In this document: piece by piece, positions 20,188 to 28,935 of the stretch
Numbering within the stretch: position 1 is the stretch's first letter
Layout: each line of letters opens with the position of its first letter
Source: Curvibacter microcysteis
Lineage (GTDB): Bacteria; Pseudomonadota; Gammaproteobacteria; Burkholderiales; Burkholderiaceae_C
NCBI RefSeq assembly: GCF_028649455.1
Contig: NZ_JAQSIO010000003.1
Coordinates: forward strand, 310,001 to 374,000
DNA: 64,000 bases
Direction: 5' to 3'
The notes under the pieces: model-generated
Told to the model about the DNA's origin: nothing
The model's input: the letters and a program-made list of their open reading frames with translations, nothing else
Databases searched by the model: none
Translations under genes and position numbers: made by a program

Positions 20188-20778
20188 ATGACGACCGTCG
20201 TCGTGGTCCGCAAAGGGGGCCAGGTGGCCATCGGTGCGGACTCGCTGGTGACCTTTGGCGACACCCGCCTGTCGCAGCGCTTTGAAGCGAACGAAAAGCT
20301 CTTCAAGGTGCAGGCGCATGGCGGGCCCAGCTACATCGGCATGGCGGGCACGGTGGCCCACTTTCCCGTGCTGCGCAAGGCGCTCAACGCCTTGCCCCAG
20401 GATCAGCTGCGTCTGGGCAGCCGAGACGAGGTATTTGACACCTTCACCCGGCTGCACCCCTTGCTGAAGGAAACCTTTTTCCTGCAGACCAAGGAAGACG
20501 ACAACGACCCCTACGAGTCCAGCCAGTTCAGTGTGCTGATCGCCAATGCGAGCGGCATCTACGGGCTGTACAGCTACCGCGAGGTGTTCGAGTTCAAAGA
20601 GTTCTGGGGCATAGGCTCTGGACGCAGCTTTGCGCTGGGCGCCATGCACGCCACCTACGCCCGGGCCAAGACGGCCCGCGAGGTGGTCGAAGCCGGCCTG
20701 GCCGCGAGCTGCGAATTCGATCGCAACTCGGCCGCGCCGATCAACCTCTTCACGATCAAATTGAAAGGTTCCGTATGA
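20188..20778 (+). CDS. Proteasome-like Ntn hydrolase (BPH type)
   Basis: Predicted 196-residue protein with the proteasome beta-subunit/HslV fold signature. It starts [11 protein letters not shown], so removal of Met would expose a catalytic Thr1. D17 ([10 protein letters not shown]) and K36 (NEKLFKV) fit the Thr-Asp-Lys triad of HslV, with about three extra residues before the lysine. GMAGT corresponds to the substrate-channel segment near residue 50. It is not HslV itself: it is longer and no hslU ATPase is nearby. The best fit is the betaproteobacterial proteasome homologue (BPH), a self-compartmentalising ring whose physiological role is unclear. The ATG is 46 bases after aceF, and its TGA overlaps the lpdA ATG (ATGA), so it is made together with pyruvate dehydrogenase. 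Confidence 0.85.
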   Translation: MTTVVVVRKGGQVAIGADSLVTFGDTRLSQRFEANEKLFKVQAHGGPSYIGMAGTVAHFPVLRKALNALPQDQLRLGSRDEVFDTFTRLHPLLKETFFLQTKEDDNDPYESSQFSVLIANASGIYGLYSYREVFEFKEFWGIGSGRSFALGAMHATYARAKTAREVVEAGLAASCEFDRNSAAPINLFTIKLKGSV

Positions 20779-22601
20779 GCCTGATAGACATCAAAGTGCC
20801 GGACATCGGCGACTTTTCCGAAGTGACCGTCATTGAACTGCTGGTCAAGCCGGGCGACACCGTCAAGGCCGAGCAGTCGCTGATCACCGTCGAGTCCGAC
20901 AAGGCCTCGATGGAAATCCCTTGCTCGCATGCTGGCGTGGTCAAGGAACTCAAGATCAAGCTCGGCGACAAGGTCGCCGAAGGCTCGGTGGTGCTGACGC
21001 TGGAGGCCGCCGGTGCGGCTGAAGCACCAGCGCCGGCCGCCGCGCCCGCTGCAGCGCCTGTGGCGGCTGCGCCCGTCGTCGCCGCGCCTGCCCCGGTCGC
21101 CGCTGCCCCCACGGGCAGCAACGACCTGGACTGCGACGTGCTGGTCATTGGCGGTGGTCCTGGCGGTTATTCGGCCGCCTTTCGCGCCGCCGACCTGGGC
21201 CTCAAGGTCGTGTTGGTCGAGCGTTACGCCACCCTGGGCGGCGTCTGCCTCAACGTGGGTTGCATCCCCTCCAAGGCGCTGCTGCACGTGGCCGCGGTGA
21301 TGGATGAGGTCAGCCATATGGCCGACCTGGGCGTGGACTTTGGCGCCCCGTCGGTGAACATCGACAAGCTGCGCGGCCACAAGGAAAAGGTCATCGGCAA
21401 GCTGACCGGTGGCCTGGCTGCCATGGCCAAGATGCGCAAGGTGACGGTGGTGCGCGGCTACGGCAACTTCATCAGCAGTCACCAGCTGCAGGTCGAAGAA
21501 ACCAATGGCAGCGCGCAAGAGCGCACCGGCAAGACCCAGACCATCGGCTTCCAGCGCGCCATCATCGCCGCCGGCAGCCAGGCCGTGCGCCTGCCCTTCA
21601 TGCCCAACGACCCGCGCGTGGTCGACAGCACCGGCGCCCTGGCCCTCAAGGAAGTGCCCAAGCGCATGCTGATCCTGGGCGGCGGCATCATCGGCCTGGA
21701 AATGGGCACCGTCTACAGCACGCTGGGCGCCCGCCTGGATGTGGTCGAAATGATGGACGGCCTGATGCAAGGCGCGGACCGCGACCTGGTCAAGATCTGG
21801 CAGAAGATGAACGCCAAGCGCTTTGACAACATCATGCTCAAGACCAAGACCGTGTCCGCACGCGCCTTGCCCGAAGGCATTGAAGTCACCTTCGCGCCGG
21901 CCGAAGAGGGCGGTACCGCCCCCGCGCCCCAGGTCTATGACCTGGTGCTGCAGGCCGTGGGCCGCACGCCCAACGGCAAGAAGATTGGTGCCGAGAAGGC
22001 CGGTGTGGCGGTGACCGACCGTGGTTTCATCAACGTCGACATCCAGATGCGCACCAACGTGCCGCACATCTTCGCCATTGGCGACATCGTGGGTCAGCCC
22101 ATGCTGGCGCACAAGGCGGTGCACGAGGCCCACGTGGCGGCCGAAGTCATTGCCGGCGAACTGCAAGGCAACAAGGAGCTGGCGGCTGCCGCCTTCAACG
22201 CCCGCGTCATCCCCAGCGTGGCCTACACCGACCCCGAAGTAGCGTGGGTGGGTCTGACCGAAGACCAGGCCAAGGCCCAAGGCATCAAGGTCAAGAAGGG
22301 CCTGTTCCCCTGGACGGCCTCGGGCCGCGCCATTGCCAATGGCCGCGACGAGGGCGTGACCAAGCTGCTGTTCGACGACTCGCCCGAGGTCCATGGCCAC
22401 GGCAAGATCCTGGGCGGTGGCATGGTCGGCACCCACGCGGGCGACATGATCGGCGAGATTGCCCTCGCCATCGAAATGGGCGCCGACGCGGTGGACATCG
22501 GCAAAACCATCCACCCGCACCCCACGCTGGGCGAAAGCATCGGCATGGCGGCGGAAATCGCCCACGGCAGCTGCACGGACGTGCCGCCGGCACGCAAGTA
22601 A
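20775..22601 (+). CDS. lpdA: Dihydrolipoamide dehydrogenase E3 with N-terminal lipoyl domain
   Basis: Predicted 608-residue flavoprotein that reoxidises dihydrolipoamide with NAD+. A lipoyl domain (about 1-80, K43) and an Ala/Pro linker precede the E3 core. The core begins with an FAD-binding [10 protein letters not shown] motif, has the redox disulfide C158-L-N-V-G-C163, an NAD-binding [10 protein letters not shown] motif, and ends with the HPHPTLGE active-site histidine segment. Lipoyl-E3 fusions are typical of pyruvate dehydrogenase E3s in Neisseria and Burkholderiales. The start overlaps the stop of the preceding Ntn-hydrolase gene. A strong terminator follows at 22641. Confidence 0.97.
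   Translation: MSLIDIKVPDIGDFSEVTVIELLVKPGDTVKAEQSLITVESDKASMEIPCSHAGVVKELKIKLGDKVAEGSVVLTLEAAGAAEAPAPAAAPAAAPVAAAPVVAAPAPVAAAPTGSNDLDCDVLVIGGGPGGYSAAFRAADLGLKVVLVERYATLGGVCLNVGCIPSKALLHVAAVMDEVSHMADLGVDFGAPSVNIDKLRGHKEKVIGKLTGGLAAMAKMRKVTVVRGYGNFISSHQLQVEETNGSAQERTGKTQTIGFQRAIIAAGSQAVRLPFMPNDPRVVDSTGALALKEVPKRMLILGGGIIGLEMGTVYSTLGARLDVVEMMDGLMQGADRDLVKIWQKMNAKRFDNIMLKTKTVSARALPEGIEVTFAPAEEGGTAPAPQVYDLVLQAVGRTPNGKKIGAEKAGVAVTDRGFINVDIQMRTNVPHIFAIGDIVGQPMLAHKAVHEAHVAAEVIAGELQGNKELAAAAFNARVIPSVAYTDPEVAWVGLTEDQAKAQGIKVKKGLFPWTASGRAIANGRDEGVTKLLFDDSPEVHGHGKILGGGMVGTHAGDMIGEIALAIEMGADAVDIGKTIHPHPTLGESIGMAAEIAHGSCTDVPPARK
20824..20970 (+). repeat. Third lipoyl repeat copy, in lpdA
   Basis: This 147-base segment sits at the same offset (49 bases) from the lpdA start as repeat copy 1 does from the aceF start. 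It shares long identical runs with the two aceF copies, including the stretch around the lipoyl-lysine codon, and continues to match copy 1 beyond the repeat end (the GDKVAEGS codons). Confidence 0.8.
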
Positions 22602-22640
22602 GGTCAGCCTCAGAAGGCGCTTTGGCGCCTCTGCCAGCCC

Positions 22641-22670
22641 AAAGCCCAGTCCGGTCACGGCCTGGGCTTT
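22641..22670 (+). terminator. Intrinsic terminator after lpdA
   Basis: A 9-base-pair stem (AAAGCCCAG / CTGGGCTTT) is extended by an inner CCG/CGG pairing around a four-base loop and followed by TTTT-CG-TTT. It lies 40 bases after the lpdA stop and, because of the A-rich left foot, could also serve the convergent EVE gene. Confidence 0.85.
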
Positions 22671-22701
22671 TCGTTTGTCGGGCGCTGCGGTTCGCTGCGG
22701 C

Positions 22702-23178
<477 letters not shown>

Positions 23179-23305
23179 CGCGTGATTTTCGCCACAAAGT
23201 GAGGCGACACACGGCCAGGCCAGGGGGTCTCATCGCACAATCTCGGGCTGCGTGCGGCCCTCGCTGCGGGCCCGCCCGTCCTCAACCACCTGATGGAGTT
23301 TCACC

Positions 23306-23905
23306 ATGTCGTCGACTTCGCCCCGCCTGCTGATCATCTCTGGCAGCGCCCGCACCGGTTCCTTGACCCGCCGCCTGGCCCATGCCGCCTCGCTGGCCGC
23401 GACCCAGGCGGGCTTCAGCGCCCAGGAGCTGGACCTGCGCGCCCTGGCCTTGCCCGTGTACGACGGCGACTTCGAGTTGGCCCAGGGCATCCCGGCGGGC
23501 GCGACCGAACTGCAGCAAGCCCTGCTGGCCAGTGATGCCTTGCTGCTGCTCACACCCGAGTACAACGGCTTTCCGACCCCGCTGTTCATCAACGCCTTTG
23601 ACTGGTTGTCGCGCATCCAGGGCGGCGCGGGTCAGCCTTCGGGCGTGGCGGCCACGGCCAACAAGCCCACGGCCTTGTTGTCGGCCTCGCCTGGCGCGCT
23701 GGGGGGCTTGCGGGCGCTCAACTATGTGCGACAGTTTTTGCAGATGAACTTCGCCTCGCTGGTGATTCCGCAGCAGTTCGCGCTGGGCCACGCGGCGGAT
23801 GCTTTCGATGCCGAGGGCGGTCTGAAAGAGGAGCGCAACCGCCAGGCCGTGCAAGGTGTGCTGGACGCGCTGGCCCAACTGAGCCGCGCGGTGCGGCCGG
23901 CCTGA
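23306..23905 (+). CDS. NADPH-dependent FMN reductase family protein
   Basis: Predicted 199-residue flavodoxin-fold oxidoreductase. The N-terminal phosphate loop SGSARTGSLTRRLA, the LLLLTPEYNGFPTPLFINAFDWLSR segment (the P-E-Y-N flavin loop) and ASPGALGG are all typical of the family that includes chromate reductase ChrR and azoreductases. It probably transfers electrons from NAD(P)H to FMN or quinones, defending against one-electron redox cycling. It stands alone, divergent from the EVE gene and convergent with a GNAT gene. Confidence 0.88.
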   Translation: MSSTSPRLLIISGSARTGSLTRRLAHAASLAATQAGFSAQELDLRALALPVYDGDFELAQGIPAGATELQQALLASDALLLLTPEYNGFPTPLFINAFDWLSRIQGGAGQPSGVAATANKPTALLSASPGALGGLRALNYVRQFLQMNFASLVIPQQFALGHAADAFDAEGGLKEERNRQAVQGVLDALAQLSRAVRPA

Positions 23906-23925
23906 GTTGGGGCCTGGCCTGCGCC

Positions 23926-24381
23926 TCAGGCCAACAAGGGGTACTCGTAGCGGATGAAGCCCTGAAACTGCGCCACCCGGTCGTACAGGCCCCGGGCACG
24001 CGCATTGTGGGTTTGCGTCAGCCAATACAGGCGCTGGGCGCCGGCGGCACGCGAGGCCTGGGCCACCGCTTCGATCAAGGCGCTGGCCGTGCCCTGCCCG
24101 CGCAGCGACTCGTCGACAAACAGGTCCTGCAAGTAGCACACGCGGGGCGCCCAGGTGCTGGCGTGAAAAAGGTAGTGGGTGAAGCCCACCAGTTGGCCCT
24201 CTACGCGGGCGCCCAGGCCGTGAACAGCGTCGCCCGCCATCAGTTTTTGCCACGCGATGGCGTAGGTTTCGTCTGAGGTCGGGCTCTCGTAAAAGGCCTT
24301 GTAGCCTTGGGCCAGGCGCAGCCAGTCGGCATGGTCTGAGGCTTGCAGTGGGCTCACTTGGACGCGGGTGTTCGGGCTCAT
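23926..24381 (-). CDS. GNAT family N-acetyltransferase
   Basis: Predicted 151-residue acetyltransferase covering a complete GNAT fold. The acetyl-CoA pyrophosphate loop is visible as LRGQGTASALIEAV near residue 95, after the beta-4 strand CYLQDLFVDESLRG. The end WLTQTHNARARGLYDRV-x2-FQGFIRYEY is typical of diamine or small-amine acetyltransferase-like members. The substrate is unknown. It shares strand with the OsmC gene, which stops 49 bases upstream, so the two could be co-transcribed. Confidence 0.87.
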   Translation of the reverse strand: MSPNTRVQVSPLQASDHADWLRLAQGYKAFYESPTSDETYAIAWQKLMAGDAVHGLGARVEGQLVGFTHYLFHASTWAPRVCYLQDLFVDESLRGQGTASALIEAVAQASRAAGAQRLYWLTQTHNARARGLYDRVAQFQGFIRYEYPLLA

Positions 24382-24430
24382 CGGGGGCTTTCAAAAAGGC
24401 GTGGGGTGGTGCTCACAGGGGCGCGCGGGA

Positions 24431-24907
24431 TCAGTCGGCCCAGCGGGGCTCGCAGCGGATGGTGCAGCGCACGGAATTGGCCAGAAAACAAGCCTCATGG
24501 GCCCGGTGGTGCATGGCCTCCAGCTCGGTCTGGCTGGGGCGCTGAGCGGCGTCTGGACCCAGGCGTAACACGGGGCGCAGCAGCACCTCGCGCAGCACGG
24601 TGCGGCCTTGCGCATCGGGCCCCATGTGGCCGATGGCGGCGTCCTGGTAGTCGCTGATGGCCCAACCGGCGCGCGATGCCAGGTCCAGGAACCACAGCAT
24701 GTGGCAGCTGGCCAGGGCCGCCACAAACGCTTCTTCGGGGTCGACCGCGCTGGGGTCGGAGTAGGGCAGGGGCACCACGTCGGGTGAAGACGAGGCCGGC
24801 ACCTGCAACCCCCCATCAAACTGCCAGCGGTGGCGGCGGCTGTAGCGGCGCTGGGTGAAGGGGCTGCCGTCGTGCTGCCACTGGACGGTGGCGAGGTGTT
24901 GGCTCAT
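24431..24907 (-). CDS. OsmC family peroxidase-like protein
   Basis: Predicted 158-residue OsmC/Ohr-fold protein. Two conserved cysteines, C68 (LASCHMLWFL) and C140 (HEACFLANSV), are the pair that reduces organic hydroperoxides in this superfamily, with E59 in DPEEAFVAAL near the active site. The spacing fits the OsmC/YhfA-like subgroup rather than Ohr. It is divergent from a MocR-type regulator 78 bases away, which may control it. Confidence 0.88.
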   Translation of the reverse strand: MSQHLATVQWQHDGSPFTQRRYSRRHRWQFDGGLQVPASSSPDVVPLPYSDPSAVDPEEAFVAALASCHMLWFLDLASRAGWAISDYQDAAIGHMGPDAQGRTVLREVLLRPVLRLGPDAAQRPSQTELEAMHHRAHEACFLANSVRCTIRCEPRWAD

Positions 24908-24985
24908 GGCTTGATCCGTTCTGGGACTGTGTGAAATGATTCCTCAGTTTAAGAATTTTTGAAGCCTTCGAAGGAGCCAATCCGC

Positions 24986-26431
24986 ATGGGTGCAAAGAGC
25001 CAACGCGCGCCGCTGAGGCGCCAACAGGTGTACGAGCAACTGCGCCAGGCCATGGAGAACGGTCACCTGCCCGCCGGCAGCCGCCTGCCGGCCACGCGTG
25101 AGCACGCCCTGACCCTGGGGGTGTCGCGCAACACCTTGCTGTGGGCCATGGCGCGCCTGCAGGCCGAGGGCTATGTGCAGGCCCGGGTGGGTGATGGCAG
25201 CTATGTCAGCCCGAACCTGAGGCCTCCCAAGGGAGCGCCCGGTCTGAGCGCCTTGCCCCTGGGCCTGTCGCGGCGCGGTCAGTTGATGGCCGAGACGGTG
25301 CGCCACTGGAACCCGCCGCGCCAGGCAGCCAGCGCGTTTCGCATTGGTGCGCCCGAGGTGGCGAGCTTCCCCTTCGCCACCTGGGACCGGCTGGGCCGGC
25401 AGCTCAGCGCCAGCGAGCGCCGGGCCGGCGCCCAGTACCTGGACCCGGCCGGCGAGCCCGTGCTGCGCGAGGCCATCGCGCAGTGGCTGTGGGCCTCGCG
25501 CGGCATCCGCTGCGATGCGGGGCGGGTACTGGTCTGTTCAGGTTCGCAGCAGGCCATCGATCTGGTCGGCCGCTTGCTGCTGGACGTGGGCGATGAGGTG
25601 CTGGTGGAAGACCCCGGCTACCCCGGCATCCGGGCCAGCCTGTTGGGCCACGGGGCCCAGGTGCGGCCGGTGCCTTTGGACGCCGAAGGCCTGTGCCTCG
25701 AGCAGGCCGAGGACCAGTGGCCGAATGCACGCCTGGCGGTGGTCACACCCACCCACCAGTTTCCCACGGGCGTGGCCATGAGCCTGTCACGCCGCCAGGC
25801 CTTGCTGGACTGGGCCCAGCGCCGCCAAGCCTGGGTGGTGGAAGACGACTACGACGGCGAATTCCAGTACGGCGCGCAGCGCCTGCCCGCCCTGTGCAGC
25901 CTGCCGCAGGCCGATCGGGTGCTGTACGTGGGCACTTTTTCCAAGACCTTGCACCCGGGCCTGCGCCTGGGCTTCATCGTGCTGCCCACCGCCTGGGTGT
26001 CGGCCTTTGCCATGGCCCGGGCCTTGAGCGACCGCCACCCGCCGGGTGACAGCCAGTGGGTGCTGGCCCGCTTCATCGCCGAGGGGCATTTGCTGCGCCA
26101 CCTGCGTCGCATGCGTGAGCTGTACCAGCAACGCCAGCAGCAGCTCATTCAGGCCTTGGCCGAGGCCACGGAGGGCGCCTTGCCACTGCCGTCTTCCGAT
26201 CGCGGCATGCACCTGTGCTGGCCGCTGCCCACCCCGCATGACGACCTGGCCCTGAGCCACCAGGCCGCTGCGCGCGGTGTGGTGCTGACGCCTTTGTCGC
26301 GCTACACGGTGACATCGCCACGCCGGGGATGGCTGTTCGGCTATGCCGGGTATGAACGGGCTGAGTTGCAGTCGGCAGCCCAGCAGGTGGGGCCCTTGTT
26401 GCGGCAGTCCTTGAGCACGGGGGCTGCCTGA
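24986..26431 (+). CDS. MocR/PdxR-type transcriptional regulator
   Basis: Predicted 481-residue regulator fusing a GntR winged helix (about 1-75; RLPATREHALTLGVSRNTL) to an aminotransferase-like domain (about 110-480). The pyridoxal-phosphate lysine is K320 in GTFSKTLHPGLRLGF, and the DDYDGEF and TPTHQFPTG motifs of fold type I are intact, so it can probably bind PLP or an aminated ligand. A TTG start at 24959 is possible, but ATG 24986 is preferred because AAGGAG lies 9 bases before it. Members usually regulate a neighbouring gene; the divergent OsmC gene is the nearest. Confidence 0.9.
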   Translation: MGAKSQRAPLRRQQVYEQLRQAMENGHLPAGSRLPATREHALTLGVSRNTLLWAMARLQAEGYVQARVGDGSYVSPNLRPPKGAPGLSALPLGLSRRGQLMAETVRHWNPPRQAASAFRIGAPEVASFPFATWDRLGRQLSASERRAGAQYLDPAGEPVLREAIAQWLWASRGIRCDAGRVLVCSGSQQAIDLVGRLLLDVGDEVLVEDPGYPGIRASLLGHGAQVRPVPLDAEGLCLEQAEDQWPNARLAVVTPTHQFPTGVAMSLSRRQALLDWAQRRQAWVVEDDYDGEFQYGAQRLPALCSLPQADRVLYVGTFSKTLHPGLRLGFIVLPTAWVSAFAMARALSDRHPPGDSQWVLARFIAEGHLLRHLRRMRELYQQRQQQLIQALAEATEGALPLPSSDRGMHLCWPLPTPHDDLALSHQAAARGVVLTPLSRYTVTSPRRGWLFGYAGYERAELQSAAQQVGPLLRQSLSTGAA

Positions 26432-26566
26432 GCCGGTGAAGCGAGGGCCGACCGCGCACCACCCGGTCACGCAGGTGACCGTCTGGCCGGGCTTGCCCCT
26501 ATGGGCGGGGGCGATGGGGGCGGACAGAATGGTTCGATACCCCCTTTGTTTGCCGGAGCCCGTCCC

Positions 26567-27574
26567 ATGTCCCTGAAGCCCCTGACCTCTGCCTCCCTGT
26601 CCCGCCGCCAGGTGCTCTGCAGCACCCTGGGTGGCGCCGCCGCGCTGGCCCTGCCGGCAGTCCAGGCCCAGGGCAGCGCCTGGCCCAACAAGCCGATTCG
26701 CCTGATCGTGCCCTACACCCCGGGCGGCTTCACCGACCAGATGGCGCGTCTGGTGCAAAACGGCCTGCAAACCCGCCTGGGCCAGACCGTGCTGATTGAA
26801 AACAAGCCCGGCGCGGGCAGCATGATCGGCGTCGACGCGGTGGCCAAGAGTGCGCCCGATGGCAGCACCTTTGGTGTGGTGATCGCGGCCTATGCGGCCA
26901 ACAACTCGCTCTACCCCAAGCTGCCCTATGACGCACGCAAAGACCTGACCGGTGTGTCCCTGATGGGCATCTCGCCCCTGGTGGCGGCCGTGCCCCTGGA
27001 TGCGCCTTTCAAGACCGCGCAAGAACTCATCCGCTACGCGCGCGCCAACCCCGGCAAGGTGAGCTATGGCTCCTCGGGCAATGGCTCGGCCGTGCACCTG
27101 ACCACCGAGCTGTTCAAGCAGCAGACCGGGGCCTTCATGGTCCACATCCCCTACCGGGGCGCGGCGCCCGCCTTGACCGACCTGATCGGGGGCCAGATCC
27201 AGTTGTTCTTTGATGCGGCCACCGGCCTGATCAACATGGGCAAGCAGGGCAAGGTGCGTTTGATTGGCGTGGCCAGCGAACAGCGCTTGCCTGTCCTGCC
27301 CGATGTGCCCACCTTCATTGAGCAGGGTTTCAAGAACTTCACGGGCAGCACCTGGGCCGGTGTGATCGCCCCGGCGGGCACACCGCGCGACATCCTGCGC
27401 CGCATGTCTGATGAGGTCACCCGCATCGTGCGCAGCGAGGAAATGCGGCCGCGCCTGGAGGCCATGGGCACTTTCCCGGCGGGAGGCAGCCCGGAAGAGT
27501 TCGATGCCTTCCTGGTGGCCGAGAACGCCAAGTGGGGCAAGGTGATCCGCGAGGGCGGCATCAAGCCGGATTGA
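26567..27574 (+). CDS. Bug family substrate-binding protein
   Basis: Predicted 335-residue periplasmic binding protein of the tripartite tricarboxylate (TctC/Bug) group. A signal peptide with a twin arginine (SRRQVL at about residues 12-17) ends at AVQAQG. The mature part begins WPNKPIRLIVPYTPGG, the family hallmark that forms the first ligand loop, and contains the ENKPGAGSMIG and DLIGGQIQ segments. Betaproteobacteria carry many such orphan Bug proteins that bind carboxylates or amides. No TctA/TctB membrane genes are adjacent. Start ATG 26567 is chosen because it has GGAG upstream and gives a clean signal peptide. Confidence 0.92.
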   Translation: MSLKPLTSASLSRRQVLCSTLGGAAALALPAVQAQGSAWPNKPIRLIVPYTPGGFTDQMARLVQNGLQTRLGQTVLIENKPGAGSMIGVDAVAKSAPDGSTFGVVIAAYAANNSLYPKLPYDARKDLTGVSLMGISPLVAAVPLDAPFKTAQELIRYARANPGKVSYGSSGNGSAVHLTTELFKQQTGAFMVHIPYRGAAPALTDLIGGQIQLFFDAATGLINMGKQGKVRLIGVASEQRLPVLPDVPTFIEQGFKNFTGSTWAGVIAPAGTPRDILRRMSDEVTRIVRSEEMRPRLEAMGTFPAGGSPEEFDAFLVAENAKWGKVIREGGIKPD

Positions 27575-27772
27575 GGCCTGGGGGGCCTGGCCCAGCCGAC
27601 CTTGACGGACGTCGGTTGAAGCCCGCTGGCGCCCCACATGGCGCCGGGCGCGCCGTCGTTTCATCCGCCCCAACGGCATTTCGCGACACGCTGCCAAGCC
27701 TTGGTCTCATGCCGCTGGCCCGCCAAAGGGCTCGCAAGGACACTGCCGACACTTGTTCAACCAGGAGTCGCA

Positions 27773-28213
27773 ATGATGTTCCAACAGCGTGTTTTGAGTG
27801 GGGTGTGTGGTGTTTGGCTGGCCTTGGCCGGTGCTGGCCTGGCGCAGGCGGCCGATTTGACCGTGGTGGTCAAGGGCGTGGCCAAGGCCGAAGGCCAGGT
27901 CATGGTGGCCTTGTTCAACGACGCGGCGGGCTTCCCACGCGGCAAGGTGTTGCAGGGCCAGATGGTGGCGGCCAAGCCCGGTCAGGTGGAGCTGGTCTTC
28001 AAGGACCTGGCCCCGGGTGCCTACGCCGTGTCGGCCTACCAAGACCTCAACAGCAACCAGCGCCTGGACGCCAACCTGGTGGGCATGCCCACCGAACCCT
28101 ATGGTTTTTCGCGCGACGCTCGGGGCAAGTTCGGACCACCCAAGTTTGAGGACGCCGTGGTCCGCGTCGGTGCCGAAGCGCAGCAGGTCCTCGTCAACCT
28201 GTCTGGCCAGTGA
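27773..28213 (+). CDS. Secreted DUF2141 protein
   Basis: Predicted 146-residue exported protein with a signal peptide (about 1-27, ending AQA) and one DUF2141 beta-sandwich domain. The segments VMVALFNDAAGFPRGK, DLAPGAYAVSAYQDLNSNQRLD and GMPTEPYGFSRDARG are the conserved core of the family. Function is unknown. AGGAG precedes ATG 27773 (an in-frame ATG follows immediately at 27776). It leads the ABC/LolA-like cassette with an 8-base gap, so it is probably part of that system. Confidence 0.88.
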   Translation: MMFQQRVLSGVCGVWLALAGAGLAQAADLTVVVKGVAKAEGQVMVALFNDAAGFPRGKVLQGQMVAAKPGQVELVFKDLAPGAYAVSAYQDLNSNQRLDANLVGMPTEPYGFSRDARGKFGPPKFEDAVVRVGAEAQQVLVNLSGQ

Positions 28214-28221
28214 GGAGCGCA

Positions 28222-28935
28222 ATGACCGACGCTTCTTCAACGGCGCCGCTGCTGTCGCTGCGCGGCATTGAGCGCAGCTTTCAGCTCGGGCAGACCCGCC
28301 TTCGGGCCCTGCGCGGCATCGACCTGACGGTGGCTGCTGGCGAATTCATGGCCATCTGGGGCCCCTCGGGCAGTGGCAAGTCCACGCTGCTCAACTTACT
28401 GGGACTGATCGACCAGGCTGACCAGGGTCTGCTGTGCTTTGAGGGCCAGGACGTGCGTCAGCTCTCCGATGATGCCCTGTCCGACTGCCGCAACCGGCGC
28501 ATCGGCTTTGTGTTCCAGAGCTTCAACCTGATTCCCGTGCTCAGCGCCCTGGACAACGTGGGCTTGTCCCTGCAGGTGCAGGGCGTGCCAGCGACCGAGG
28601 TGCGACGGCGTGCCACCGAGTGGCTGGAGCAGGTGGGCCTGGGGGACTTTTTGCACTTCCGCCCAGACCGCCTCAGCGGTGGCCAACGCCAGCGCGTGGC
28701 GATTGCCCGCGCCCTGGTGGGGGCGCCGCGCTTGTTGATTGCCGACGAGCCCACGGCCAACCTGGACTCGCAAACCAGCCGCGAGGTGATCGACCTGATC
28801 GAGCGCCTGAACCGCGACACCGGCGTCACCTGCATCTTCACCACCCACGACCCCCGCCTGCTGGCGCGGGTGCCGCGCCAACTGCGCTTGCAAGACGGGG
28901 TGATCTCCCAAGACAGCTACCAGGAGGCTGCATGA
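28222..28935 (+). CDS. ABC transporter ATPase, LolD/MacB type
   Basis: Predicted 237-residue ATPase. Walker A is GPSGSGKST, the signature is LSGGQRQRVA, Walker B is LLIADEPTANLD and the H-loop is TTHD. The pattern belongs to the MacB/LolD group that powers mechanotransmission permeases rather than pore-forming importers. ATG 28222 is preferred over an in-frame GTG at 28210 because GAGGAG lies just before it. Its TGA overlaps the permease ATG (ATGA), so the two subunits are translationally coupled. Confidence 0.94.
   Translation: MTDASSTAPLLSLRGIERSFQLGQTRLRALRGIDLTVAAGEFMAIWGPSGSGKSTLLNLLGLIDQADQGLLCFEGQDVRQLSDDALSDCRNRRIGFVFQSFNLIPVLSALDNVGLSLQVQGVPATEVRRRATEWLEQVGLGDFLHFRPDRLSGGQRQRVAIARALVGAPRLLIADEPTANLDSQTSREVIDLIERLNRDTGVTCIFTTHDPRLLARVPRQLRLQDGVISQDSYQEAA

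Noticed and set aside
20188-20778. Calling the Ntn hydrolase HslV
   Set aside because: It is longer than HslV, has extra residues before the triad lysine, and no hslU neighbour; HslV genes are normally paired with hslU.
20655-22658. A 667-codon minus-strand frame antisense to lpdA
   Set aside because: Same explanation; lpdA carries FAD, disulfide and NAD motifs.
24959-24985. TTG start for the MocR regulator
   Set aside because: AAGGAG lies between this TTG and the in-frame ATG at 24986, so the ATG is better placed for initiation.
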